Assembly: GCA_947650365.1 (NCBI GenBank)
Contig: OX393549.1
Location: 26,306,709 to 26,370,708, forward strand
DNA from: Chamaelirium japonicum
Taxonomy: Eukaryota > Streptophyta > Magnoliopsida > Liliales > Melanthiaceae
Direction: 5' to 3'
Length of the DNA stretch: 64,000 bases
Positions 12,802 to 23,828 of this stretch are shown one piece after another. The notes beneath the pieces are model-generated. The model made no database searches. It was not told where the DNA came from and worked only from the letters and a program-made list of their open reading frames with translations. Each line of letters begins with the position of its first letter. Position 1 is the first letter of the stretch. The position numbers and the translations under genes were made by a program.

Positions 12802-15123
12802 TGTTAGAATGATATCGGAGGCGCAACGGAAGGTGGAGTTGATCCCGAGGATCGTTTTGGTTTTTAAAATTTTTATTCATATTAATCAAATGTGCAAATG
12901 GTAAAATGAATACGAATCAAACCCCTATAGTCATCTACCAAAATGATTAACATATTTCATATGTATGCATTATGATAGATCTAGGGGTTAGTAGGTTATA
13001 CCTTCGTGCGGGATTTAACACCACGAAGAATTTCTTCAATGTTGATGAAGATGAATTCGGATCTGCACGAACACACTTCAGTGCGAAAACTGTAACTTTC
13101 TATCTCGATATCGGAATGGAGTGAAACTTGATTTACCAGAAAGAAGAATTCAACCCCAAGAATTTACATCTAGTTTGAAGTCATTTGAAATTCTATAGCT
13201 TCTATAGAAATCAAAACAGTACAGATCTGCCCGTAAAATCTAGGCAGCAATCACGAGCGTGATCCTCACGCAAGAGAGATGAATCTCTTCGGATTCACCC
13301 GATCTCATATATCATCCCGGATCCTTGCACTCTAATATCTGAGTGCCTCAAAGTACAAGCGATCTCCATCAATCTCATACACACACTTGGAGAAGAAGAT
13401 AAGGGAGAGAGAAGAGATGAACCCAAGAGAGAGAGATGGCAAAAATCCAAACCATAAACGAAGGGGGTTTGGTTCTTCTTCAAAAATCTGAGAAGGATGC
13501 ACCATTTCAGATATGAAATTCATGTCCCTCAGTCTCCCTTGCCATTTGAAACCGTTCCTCTCTCTCTCCATCTCATTACTCTCAAATTCAATGCCCATTT
13601 TATTACTAGTTGTCATATTAAAATTATTGCAATTAAGAAGATGATTCAAAATCTTTTAAATCTGAATTAATCCCTTAATTATAAGTTTGATGGCCGTGCA
13701 AGCTAGCCCTAGTGATATGCGGATATTTTGAAATGACCAAAATGCCCCCATGTATCTAGTAGTCGTTCACCACATGCGGGATTATGTATGGCCCATCTAT
13801 GTGCACGATAATGCACCCTAACACTTAGGGCAGCTCATCGGCATCAGCAAAAAGTCAATACACCATAGAATGATAAATAGTATTTTTACTATTTACTAGG
13901 GTGCCCTTAGTAAAAGGTAGGGTGCCCCATAGTAAAAAATTACTAAACTCGCATTCTACATTCTAGTGCAACACGCACATACGAGATGGACTCCTCATGG
14001 TATAATGGCAACATCGTATGTCTCTTCACTACTCTGGGGTTGCCCCCTAGTGAACACATTTAGTCCTGTGCAACCACCATACTCCAGTGCGATGCACTCA
14101 CGGAACACAGGACGATTAGGCATTATTTCTTCAACTCATAATATGCTGTGAGACAAGGAGAAAGTAATGATCCGTAATGATTATGGGTAGGGTGGAACCT
14201 TCAGGAACTAGGATTCATGGCTTCCAACCGAACCCGATCGACACACAACCCAAGTGTCCCTGTTAATCATCTGGGTCCTAGTTAATCTGCGTGGCCACCC
14301 ACAGTGCGACGCAGGCTACACTCTAATTCTCCTAGACTTATTAAGCTCTCTCGTATACCCCTGCTCAGTATTGGTAATACGATATCCCTCCACTTGGTGC
14401 CATGAGTCAACTCGAGCGGTGGAGAGCACCATCAAACTCGAGTGACCATATGCCTTGGTTCCTTCCAGGTTCACTATCACATCGCACCTACGATCACTTT
14501 AGCCAAGCAACCGGATTCTGATCAACAGCTCAACTACTGACCACCAGGCCTGGGTTTAGTGCGATGTATGTCATACCAAGGAACGTACCTCCCGGTAAAG
14601 ATATGGATGGCTTGCAAGAGTGGCGTACCGATGCAACACCAGCCCGGTAACCCAGCGTATCGTGGTATTAGGTCATGGTTAGATCCCTCACACGTTGGTG
14701 AACCAAAGTTACACGCAACTGGTTAGCCCGTCGGTCATGGTTCCTCAGGGTTTAGGACCGATTACCCTAAGTAGAAACACGACTATGTGCATTGGCGTCT
14801 GCTCACCGATCTGTGCACCATGTTGGTTTTGTTCGGCCATAGATACTGTGCCTAGTAATGACCATTATGGAGATACTCATGCTCTGTCATTCCAACAGCT
14901 TATCCTGATAGGGTGACCAACCCAAATCAGAGCTGCGAACAATTTAAGCTCATTGGACCGATCCACTGAGTCTCTCACTCAGATGGACTACTATATAGCT
15001 ATGACTCTTTAAGTTCTGTAAACAGAACATGTATAATAATACGTACCTTTATATAATCCTAAACAAACTATCAACCATATACTGCCAAACCTTTACGAGC
15101 TGTAGACCACATCAAATCTAACA
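12802..15123 (-). repeat. C1 5' LTR
   Basis: It is 2322 bp with the same ends as 5511-7874 (TGTTAGAAT to ATCTAACA on the plus strand). The duplication GAGTA follows at 15124. Confidence 0.92.
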
Positions 15124-16080
15124 GAGTAAGCATTAGTGACGGTGATCTCTTTCAAGAAACATTCATCAGTACCGATCTTAATGATGCAGAAGCGTAGATA
15201 TGGTATCCTTCCTACAGTCCAACGTTGTCATTTTCGTATGGGGTTTCGAAGACATGACTTTGGATGATGCATGACTTTGGCTCACCATCAAAGAAGGGGT
15301 AAACCCTGTCAAGCAAAAACTTCGAACAATCCGACCTGAGCGTTTAGCTGCAGTTCAAGAGGAAATCAACAAGTTGCTCGTAATAGGCTTCATTCGTGGA
15401 GTAGAGTACCCAACTTGGATCTCCAACATCGTCACAGTACCCAAGAAAAATAGAAAGATTAAAGTCTGCATCAACTTTACCAATCTTAATAAGGCTTGCC
15501 CCAAAGACCCATCCCCCATGCCAAGGATAGATATACTCGTTGACGCTACTGCTGGCCATGAGCTCCTATTCTTTACGGATAGTTATTCAGGGTACAACCA
15601 AATTCCTCTACATCCTGATGATCGAGAAAAGACATGCTTCATGACAGACAGAGGCATCTACTGCTACAATATCATGTCCTTTGGCCTCAAGAATACTGGA
15701 TCCACTTATCAGAGGCTAGTCACGAAGATGTTCGAAGAATAAATTGGTCATAACGTTGAAGTCTATGTCGACGATCTCCCTACCAAAAGTCATACTCGAA
15801 AGAATCACCTCTCCGATCTTGCCGAAATATTCCAAGTCCTCAGAAGATATCGCATGAAACTGAATCTAGCCAAATGTGCCTTCGGAGTTTAGTCGGGCAA
15901 ATTCCTGGGTCATCTGGTGACAAGAAGGGTATCGAAGCAAATCCTGATCAAATTTGAACGATCTTGAGATGTCGTCACCTTCCAATTGAAAGGAGGTGCA
16001 ATACCTCACGGGAAGATTAGCGGCCCTCAACTGATTCATCTCTAAATCTTCTGATAAGTGCAAGCCCTTCTTCGATAAAC
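15124..16080 (+). pseudogene. G1 reverse transcriptase
   Basis: This is the continuation of G1 after C1. The palm/finger block at 15395-15742 reads VEYPTWISNIVTVPKKN, then a DLNKA-type motif (here FTNLNKACPKDP), then SGYNQIPLHPDD. The catalytic YVDD box is encoded at 15764-15775. It is closely related to G2 (29614-30275) and G3 (63622-62750). Several breaks are present. Confidence 0.88.
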
Positions 16081-16650
16081 TATGAAAAGCAGACACTTAA
16101 GGGTGGAACCCAATTTGTGAGCAAGCATTTCAAAGTGTCAAATACTATCTATTACGAGCTCCTATCCTGACAGCTCCACTGTCCAAATAAAATCTCTGGT
16201 TCTACCTCACCGTCACCGATCAAGCCATCAGCGCAGTTCTGGTCAGTAGAAGAGAAGGCATTGAACGTCCTGTCTACTATATCAACCATGCTCTTCTGCC
16301 AACAGAGACTCGCTATTTGAAAATCGAGAAGGTTACACTGGCTCTACTAACAACATCACAGTGACTCCGACCCTACTTCATTTCTCACTTGGTCACAGTC
16401 ATCTCAGAACATCCACTCAAAGACATCTTCGATAAAACAGGTCGAGCTGGTCGAATGACTAAGTGGGTGATCGAGATGAGTTCCCTCGGTATTCAATTCA
16501 AACCTCGTATCTCTGTCAAGGGACAAGCCATTGCTGATTTCCTTACCAACTTCCCTATGGAAAATCCCATCATCTTGGAGGACGACCTTGAGATGCATCT
16601 CGACGACAATGATGAACCAAATCTCAATCCAGGTCTGAGACCTTTAATCT
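16081..16650 (+). pseudogene. G1 RNase H (retroviral type)
   Basis: The block after RT contains the connection segment and an RNase H ending near EHPLKDIFDKTGRAGRMTKW and IQFKPRISVKGQAIADFL (about 16405-16560). G2 and G3 have the same order. It is broken. Confidence 0.8.
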
Positions 16651-17200
16651 GAGCCTTGAGGCTCCTATTAATTCGCCTGCTCGATGGAAGCTCCATGTTT
16701 ACAGGGCTTCAAGCACAATCGGTTCAGAAATTGGGATAGTTCTAATATCCCCCGAACTCGACCATCTTCAAAAGGCAATTCTTCTCGGATTCAATACTAC
16801 AACAATGAAGCCAAGTACGAAGCGCTCATTTTTGGGTTAGAAATTGCTGAGACCCTAGGGGTAGATCATCTCACTATCTATAGTGATTCCCAGCTAGTAA
16901 TCAGGCAGATCAACGGAGATTATATAGTATGAGGAGAGATGATCCAATATTATCTGGCTCTGGTGCAGCATCACGGACAACGATTTTTTGATATCGAATT
17001 CGTTCAAATTCCAAGGGCAAAAAATCGAGAAGCCGATGCTCTAGCCAATGCTGCCTCAGTACTCGGAGATTCTATCAAGGAAAATCAAATTCAAATCAAC
17101 TATCAAGAGTTGTCTAAAGCTACCATCGGGCAACAACTTGTTGCCACGGTCAAAGATTTTGCGAATTGGAGATAGCTAACCTTCGCCTTTGCCCTAGCTC
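16651..17200 (+). pseudogene. G1 second RNase H (Tat-type)
   Basis: A second RNase H domain follows the first. EAKYEALIFGLEIAETLGV and TIYSDSQLVIRQINGDY (about 16805-16925) are the hallmarks of the additional RNase H found in Tat-lineage elements. A tail with IPRAKNREADALANAASVL follows. The domain is the main reason for the lineage call. Confidence 0.85.
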
Positions 17201-17229
17201 AGATTGGAGATAGCCAATCATTGACTTCT

Positions 17230-18431
17230 TCAAACAAGGCCGAATGCCTAAAGATCCAATTCAAGTGAAAAAAACTCTAAAGAATGTCTCCATTTTATAG
17301 CCTTCGAGAAGAAGATCTTTACTTCAAATCACATGGTGGAACGCTTCTCAAATATATTGGCTCTGGGCAGACAGAAATAATCTTAACCGACATCCACTTC
17401 GGAGCCTGCGGTAACCATTCTGGCGGAAGGTCCCTCGAAGCCAAAACCAAACTTCAAGTCTACTATTGGCCAAATATGGTGAAGGATGCTTGTCAATTCG
17501 TTCAAAGATGCGAGCCCTATCAACGACACGCTCGGGCGATCCATCTCCCGGTAGATGAACTTTATCCTTTGACGAGTCCTTGGCCCTTCCACCAATGGGG
17601 TTGGACTTTCTAGGCCTATTCCTCCCATCACCAAGCAAAAAAGAAGTACCTACTGCTAGCCACCGACTACTTCGCCAAGTGGGTCGAGGTCATGCCAGTC
17701 TTCCGAGAAACCGACGATGAGGTTATTAAATTCACCAGACATAACATCTTCTCTAGGTTTGGTACACCCCAAGTACTTATCACCGACAACGGAGCTCAAT
17801 TCAACTCAAAAAAATTTTGAGAGTTCTGCTTAAGCCATAGGATCAAACTCTTCTATTCTACACCGAGGTATCCGCAGTGCAACGGTTAAGCTGAGGCCTC
17901 CAACAGAGCTATCGATCATTGGTCTGCTCAAAAAAAAGTTAGATGACAAGAAAGAATTATGGGAGAAAGTCCTGCCAGAAGTCTTATGGGGCTATCGGAC
18001 CACTCCTCAACGATCGACTGACTTTTTGCCCTTTCACCTAACTTATGGATCAGAAGCAATTCTTCCAACCGAAGCCATTTTTCCAACTCTAAAGACTATA
18101 GCAATCGAGGAAGGGGTCAACAACAAACTTTTGATTTCTTAGAAGAGTTGTGTGATCAAGCAACAATCTGTATCGCCAACATCAATAGAAGCTTAAACAA
18201 GCCTATAATCAAAAAGTAAGCAAAAGACAGTTTCACACTGGAGATCTTCTTCTTAGAGTAGTCTTCTCCAACATAAAAGAACATAGCAGTGGAAAACTAG
18301 CTCCCAATTGGGAAGGACCTTACATCATCGAATTGATAGGAGGCAAAGGATCCTATCGCCTAATCACGCTAGAAGGAGATAAACTACCAAGAGCTTGGAA
18401 TGTCAGACATCTCAAAATGTTTTATCCTTGA
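17230..18431 (+). pseudogene. G1 integrase
   Basis: A zinc-binding region (about 17380-17540, with HFGACGNHSGGRSLEAKTKL and paired Cys), the DDE core (about 17560-17950, with a TDNGAQFNS-like stretch) and the C-terminal part ending APNWEGPYIIE...NVRHLKMFYP at about 18431. The end of pol is the same in G2 (32664) and G3 (60471). Several breaks are present. Confidence 0.85.
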
Positions 18432-18489
18432 TGTAAATCCTATAATAAATAGTATTTGTTCCAACTTCAATCTTGTTTATGCGCGTTCT

Positions 18490-18905
18490 ACACATTCAAA
18501 TGATTAAATAAAAAGTTTTGATGTTGTCATACGGTATAACTTCTAACTGACAGGTCAATAATAGTTTGGGTATTTGTGTTATAACACAACCCCTAATAGA
18601 GAGAAGTAAATAGTTTTGATATTGTGATACAGCATAACTATTAATTGACAGATCGACAAATAGTTTAGGTATTTGTATTGTGACACAACCCCTAACAGGC
18701 AGAATTAAATAGTTTAGATGTTGTGATACAACACAGCTCTTAACTGCCAGATCGACAAACAGTTTGGCTATTTGTGTTGCGACATAACCCCTAATGGGCA
18801 AAAATAAATAGGTCGGATGTTGTGATACGGCTCACTCCTAACTGATAGATCGATCAATAGCTCAGGTGCTTATATTGCGACATAACCCCTAGTTGGTAGA
18901 AATAT
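18490..18905 (+). repeat. G1 intergenic tandem repeat with hairpins
   Basis: About four units of about 99 bp lie between the end of pol and the opposing end of the extra gene. Each unit alternates a GTTGTGATACA-type half with a TTTGGGTATTTGTGTTGCGAC-like half. The inverted repeats at 18574-18589, 18673-18688 and 18772-18787 (six-base stems, four-base loop) recur at this exact spacing. Confidence 0.8.
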
Positions 18906-19039
18906 TCATTCACCCATTCAATACAAGACATCAACCATTCAATGCAGAACCTTCATTTATCAAAGAAATATTTTTATTTCAAACATTCAAACATTCAAAA
19001 ATTCTGTCATTCAAAATACAAGTTTGAAGAATCAAATAC

Positions 19040-20244
19040 ATCAAGGATTAGCCATACTCGGTGCTCTCGATCTTTCTCCATCAAAACCACCGTGAGCCTT
19101 GCTTGCCACAGAGGCCTTAGAAGATTGGGCACCACTACTGTGAGCTAGCCTGAGAGCTTCCATGGCTTTTTTGCTGTCGACTTGTAGCTCGCCAGGTCAA
19201 TGTTCAACTGCTCGATCTCAAGCACTTGGGCCTCCTCTCTTTCAACAGCAGCAGCCTTCAGTTGCTTAATCTCCTCGTTGCGCTTGGAGGTGAGCTCCTT
19301 CATCTTAAAAAACCAATTCCTCAGGCTTTGGAGATATTTATTCGCTGCTACATATTCAGCCTCCATCTTCTTCTTCATGTGCGCCTCGTTGCGAGTTGAC
19401 TACTGACTCGAAGATAGCTCCGTCAATAGCTTCATCCTCTTATCGTTAGCCCCCTACAAGAGGGCATTCAGTCTAGCTATCTCGGTGGCAGCCTCCCTCT
19501 CACTCGCTTTCTTGAAGAGCTTGCTGTTCAACTTCAGGAAGGCAGACATCTGGAAATCAACAGAAATTAGTCAGACAAATCAGAGAGAGTGCTATCAAAG
19601 ACAAAGCCGAACCACTCACCATAACTTCAAGTCTATTCGACGACACTTTAAGAGTCACGTCGGGTAGGTTGCACTGCTTTCGCAGTGTCCCTGTGGGGTG
19701 GTTGATGTCCACCTCGCCCAAGTTCCACAGCATAGGATGTGGACTATCGGGCGCACCTTCTTCTTCCCTTTCTTCATCCCTTTCTTCCACTTCTGTCTCC
19801 CCTTCTTCTTCCCTTTCTTCATCCTCCTTTTCCTCCTCATCTCCCTTCTCTTCCTCTTGTTTCCCTTCCTCCTCTTCTCCTTCGCCTTCCTTCTCTTATT
19901 GCTCATTCTCTCCTTTTTCTTCCCCTTCCTCATCAACCCCCTTTGATATTTTCCTCTTCTTGACTTGCCACCGCCTGGTTATGACCAGTTTTTCTTCACC
20001 TGGCCCTGAGCGCCTCCTCTTGCCGTAAGTTTTTCGTTCGGCCCTAACATATCGAACCACCTTGCCCATCCCAAGATTCTCTTCGTAGTCGGAGTATAGG
20101 GTGTCATTGTCTTCATACCTCACTAATAGCCGATGCATCAAGTTCGTGTTGCCATGGAGAATGGGGCAGTGTGCGAATTGCTTCCAAGACCTGGTCCCGT
20201 AGGTCAGCTCCAAGAATAAGTTGTCGATAGATCCAACCTGCTAG
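19040..20244 (-). pseudogene. G1 extra gene (antisense), 3' part
   Basis: A gene on the strand opposite pol, related to 57162-59939 in G3. From its 3' end it shows a coiled-coil segment (about 19378-19145, Lys/Glu-rich heptads). An apparent intron follows at 19550-19619 with GT...AG on the minus strand, at the same codon position as an intron in G3. A block reads GEVDINHPTGTLRKQCNLP (about 19730-19670). An acidic Lys/Glu stretch and a block with YGTRSWKQFAHCPI (about 20205-20160) complete it. The gene is interrupted at 20245 by a solo LTR and continues at 22576. Function unknown; broken. Confidence 0.78.
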
Positions 20245-22575
20245 TGTTAGATTTGATGTGGTTTACAGCTCGTAAAACCCTAGGTTTGGCTGTATATAGT
20301 TGATAGTTTATTTAGGATTGTATAAATATATGTATTATTATATGTGTTCTATTTACAGAACTTAAAGAGCCATGGCTATATAGTAATCCATCTGAGTGGG
20401 TGACTCAGTGGATCGGTCCTATGAGCCTAAATCGTTTACAGCTCTGATTTGGGATGGTCGCCCTATCAGGATAAGCTGTTAGAATAACAGAGCATGAGTA
20501 TCTCCATAATGGTCATTACCAGGCATAGTGTCTGTGGCCAAACGGAACCAACACGGTGCACAGATCGGTGAGCAGACACCAGTGCACATAGCCGTGTTTT
20601 TGCTTAGGATAATCGATCCTAAACCCTGAGGAATCATGACTGGTGGACTAACCAGTTGCGTGTAACTTTGGTTCACCAACGTGTGAGGGATCTAACCATG
20701 ACCCAATACCACAGTGCGTTGGGTTACCGGGCTAGCGTTGCATCGGTATGTCACTCCTATAGGCCATCCATATCCTTTCTGGGAGGTATGTTCCTTGGTA
20801 TGATATACACCGCACTAAACCCAGGCCTGGTGGTCAACAATTAAGTTGTTGACCGGATCCGGTTGCTTGGCCAAAGCAATCGGAGGTGCGATGTGATAGT
20901 CAACCTGGAATGAACCTAGTCATATGGTCACTTGAGTCAGACGGTGCTCTCTACCGCTTGAGTTGACTCATGGCACCAAGTGGAGGGACATCATATTACC
21001 AATACTAAGCGGAGAGCAGGGGTATTCGAGAGAGCTTAATAAGTCTAGGAGAAATGGAGTGTAGCCTGCGTCGCACTCTGGGTGGCCACACAGGTTAAGC
21101 GGGACCCAGAGGATTGACAGGGACGCTTGGGTAGTGTGTCAATACGGTTCGGTTGGAAGCCATGAATCCTAGTCCCTGAAGGTTCCACCCTATCCACGAT
21201 CGTTACAGATCATTACTTTCTCTTTGTCTCACAACATATTATGAGTTGAAGATATAATGCCTAATCGTCCTGTGTTCCGTGAGTGCATTGCACTGGAGCA
21301 TGGTGGTTGCACAGGACTAAGTGTGTTCACTAGGAGATAACCCCAGAGTAGTGTAGGGACATACGATGTTGCTATTATACCATGAGGAGTCCATTCCGTG
21401 TGTGCGTGTTGCACTAGAACGCAGAATGTAAGTTTAGTAAGTTTTTACTATGGGGCACCCCACCTTTTACTAAGGGCACCCAGTATATAGTAAAAATATT
21501 ATTCATCATCCCACGGTGTATTGACTTGTTGCCGATGCCGATGAGGTGCCTTAAGTGTTAGGGTGCATTATCGTGCACGTAGATGGGGTTATACATTGTC
21601 CCGCACGAGGTGAACGACCACTAGATGTATGGGGGCCTTTTGGTCATTTCAAAATGTCCCGCATGCCCTAGTGGCTGCCATCCTCACTAGGGCTAACTTT
21701 TATGGCCATCAAACATATAATTAAGGGATTAATTCAGATTTAAAAGATTTGAATTATCTCCTTAATTGCAATAATTTTAATGTGGCAACTAGTAATAAAA
21801 GGGCCATTGAATTTGAGAGTAAAGAGATGGAGAGAGAGAGGAACGGTTTCAAATGGCAAGGGAGAGTGAGGGGCACGAATTTCATATCTGAAATGGTGCA
21901 TCCTTCTCTTATGGTTCGGGTTTTTGCCATCTCTCTTTCTCGGGTTCATATCTCTTTCTTCCTCATCTTCTTCTCCAAGTGTGTGTGTGAGATTGATGGA
22001 GATCGCTTGCACTCTGAGGTACTTAGAGATTAGAGTGCAAGGATCCAGGACGATATGTGAGATCGGGTGAATCCGAAGAGATTCATCTCTCTCTTGCACG
22101 AGGATCCCGCTCGTGATTGCTGCCCAGATTCTATAGGTAGATCTGCACTATTTCGATCACTGCAGGAGCTATAGAGGTCCAAATTACTTAAAACTAGATA
22201 CAAATTCTTGGTATTGAAGTCTTCTTTTTGGAAAATCAAGTTTCACTCCACTCTGATGTCGAGATAGAAAGTTAGGGCCTTCGCACTGAAGTGTGTTCGT
22301 GCAGATCCGAATTCATCTTCATCAACATTGAAGAAATTCTTCGCGGTGTTAAATCCCGCACGAAGGTATAATCTACTAACCCCTAGATCTATCATAATGC
22401 ATATATATGAGATGTGTTAATCATTTCAGTAGATGACTATAGGGGTTCGATTCGTATTTGTTTTACCATATGTGCATATGATTAATATGAATGAAAATTT
22501 TAAAATGTACCGCACATCGAAACGATCCTCGGGATCAACTCTATCTTTCGTTGCGCCTCCGATATCATTCCAAAA
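20245..22575 (+). mobile_element. Solo LTR, C1 family, inserted in the G1 extra gene
   Basis: It is 2331 bp, starts TGTTAGATTTG and matches C1 LTRs throughout in the opposite orientation. The flanking duplication GCTAG (20240-20244 and 22576-22580) fixes both ends. No internal region is present, so it probably arose by recombination between the two LTRs of a former full element. Confidence 0.93.
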
Positions 22576-23148
22576 GCTAGGATGTCCAGCAAAGATCACC
22601 TCCTGGCCCGTACCATTCGACCTCCTTGTAGACATTGTTGTGAGGCAGCTCCGGCACTAACAGGGGAGTCCACGCCCCCAAAATGGAGATCGACTAATCT
22701 GTATAGAGCTTGTCTGAGGGGATTGTGTCGGTGACGGGGCGAAGGGCAAAGATGCCGTGCAAGTTGAAGAATGGGCTATCCTTCCTTGATACCCATTGGT
22801 AGTGATAGAAAAAGTACTCCAACTCGATCCTAGCCTTCTCTCCTTCAGGAATGCTGGAGTAGCAAGCCCTAAGTTTGTCCTAGTAATCTGTCTCTACCCT
22901 AGAGAAGGCATAGATGATTCTCCAAGCATTTCCTGTCAGCTACCTGGGGCAAAGTCCAGAAGTGTTTAGAAGTCTGGTAGTGAAGGGGAGCAATAGTAGA
23001 CGCAGCCCACAGTTGAGCTGTCCAATCGTGATGATGGTGCCCATTATCTTCTCCTTACTGGTCACCTCGGCATACACGACTCGTTTGTTAATCCCGAAGG
23101 CAGCCTGTACCCCCATGAGCGCTGGACGATAGGCACCTTTAGTAAAGA
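22576..23148 (-). pseudogene. G1 extra gene (antisense), 5' part, truncated
   Basis: This continues the extra gene beyond the solo LTR. On the minus strand, about 23070-22940 translates to KIMGTIITIGQLNCGLRLL and then a LLNTSGLCP stretch, matching 57565-57680 in G3. Sequence equivalent to the first part of the gene and its promoter is missing, because the G2 LTR begins at 23149 while still inside coding sequence. Confidence 0.78.
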
Positions 23149-23808
23149 TGTGGGTGCAAATTTTAGCCAACGCCCCACAACGGGACCCGCTAGCCCTACC
23201 TGGGGGTTCACAGAGACGACAACGGGACCCACCAGCCCTACCTAGGGGTTCGTAGAGATGACAATGGGACCCACCAATCCTGCCTGGGGTTCCACAGAGA
23301 CGACAATAGAACCCACCAGCCCTGCCTGGGGGTCCACAAAGACGACGATGGGGCCCACCAGCCCTCCACTTGATCCAGACGACAATTGTAGAAAACCACC
23401 CTCTACCCCAATTCCCGTCCAAAAAGCTCTATAAATAGCAGACCCTACGATTGTAATAGATCGAATATCTGATTTCGGAATCAGACTTCCGAAAATCCCA
23501 AAGCTCTAACACCCCAACCCATCGATCTTCTTTTCGAAGAGAAAACAGTGATGCTTGGCCTGTCGAGGTCACTTCAGTGCAAGTGTTAGTGAATTCAGGT
23601 TGCTCCTTATAGCATGGAGACATAGGCTTCGGCTAAACTTCGAGATCACATCTTGTATCAACAATGTTTCGACTATTCAAAAGTTCAACTTAAAGACATC
23701 AATATTTGAACCTATACAAACCAGACAAATGTCCAATCAGACTCTCGACTCGACTTAATTGACTGGTTGGGCGGAGTATTTGGGTCAGCACAGAGATCAT
23801 CCCCTACA
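23149..23808 (+). repeat. G2 5' LTR
   Basis: It is 660 bp, TGTGGGTGC to CCCTACA. U3 holds about five tandem units of 42 bp (about 23180-23390, GGGACCCACCAG core). A TATA box (CTATAAATAG) lies at 23429-23438, so transcription should start about 30 bases on. The stretch after about 23550 is conserved in the other G LTRs. Confidence 0.88.
23429..23438 (+). promoter_or_regulatory. G2 LTR TATA box
   Basis: CTATAAATAG in the middle of the LTR; the G4 LTR has the same box at 52234-52243. Confidence 0.7.
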
Positions 23809-23809
23809 G

Positions 23810-23828
23810 TTTGGCACTGTCTGTGGGA
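23810..23828 (+). other. G2 primer-binding site
   Basis: TTTGGCACTGTCTGTGGGA starts one base after the LTR. The G4 copy reads TTGGCGCCGTCTGTGGGA, beginning TGGCGCC as expected for the complement of a CCA-ended tRNA. I cannot name the tRNA with certainty. Confidence 0.75.

Larger units (their letters stand above)
5511..15123 (-). mobile_element. C1: Ty1/copia (Angela/Tork-like) element in G1, ends whole, coding part broken
   Basis: A Copia element on the minus strand bounded by two LTRs and the 5-bp duplication GAGTA (5506-5510 and 15124-15128). The joined flanks match uninterrupted Gypsy sequence at 29350-29380, which confirms the insertion. A primer-binding site lies just inside the 5' LTR and a polypurine tract just inside the 3' LTR. 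The internal 4.9 kb shows remnants of gag, integrase and RT/RNase H with many breaks. The two LTRs differ by several percent by eye, so the insertion is clearly older than C3. Confidence 0.93.
3927..23148 (+). mobile_element. G1: Ty3/gypsy Tat-lineage element, broken, host to two insertions
   Basis: A Gypsy element in plus orientation. It has a remnant of the 5' LTR, gag, protease, RT, RNase H, second RNase H, integrase, a repeat-bearing spacer, and an extra gene on the opposite strand. C1 (5511-15123) split it between protease and RT, and a solo LTR (20245-22575) split the extra gene. Most of the 5' LTR and the start of gag are absent. The right end stops inside the extra gene, where the G2 LTR begins at 23149. 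The second RNase H and the antisense extra gene place it near the Tat/Grande-like group. It has many breaks and looks old. Confidence 0.88.

Noticed and set aside
19655-19963. Lys/Arg-rich and Ser/Phe-rich frames in several registers
   Set aside because: They are shadows of the low-complexity acidic stretch of the G1 extra gene.
22940-23422. 160-codon minus-strand frame with Gly/Arg repeats
   Set aside because: It spans the G1 extra-gene remnant and the 42-bp repeats of the G2 LTR; only the first part is true gene sequence.
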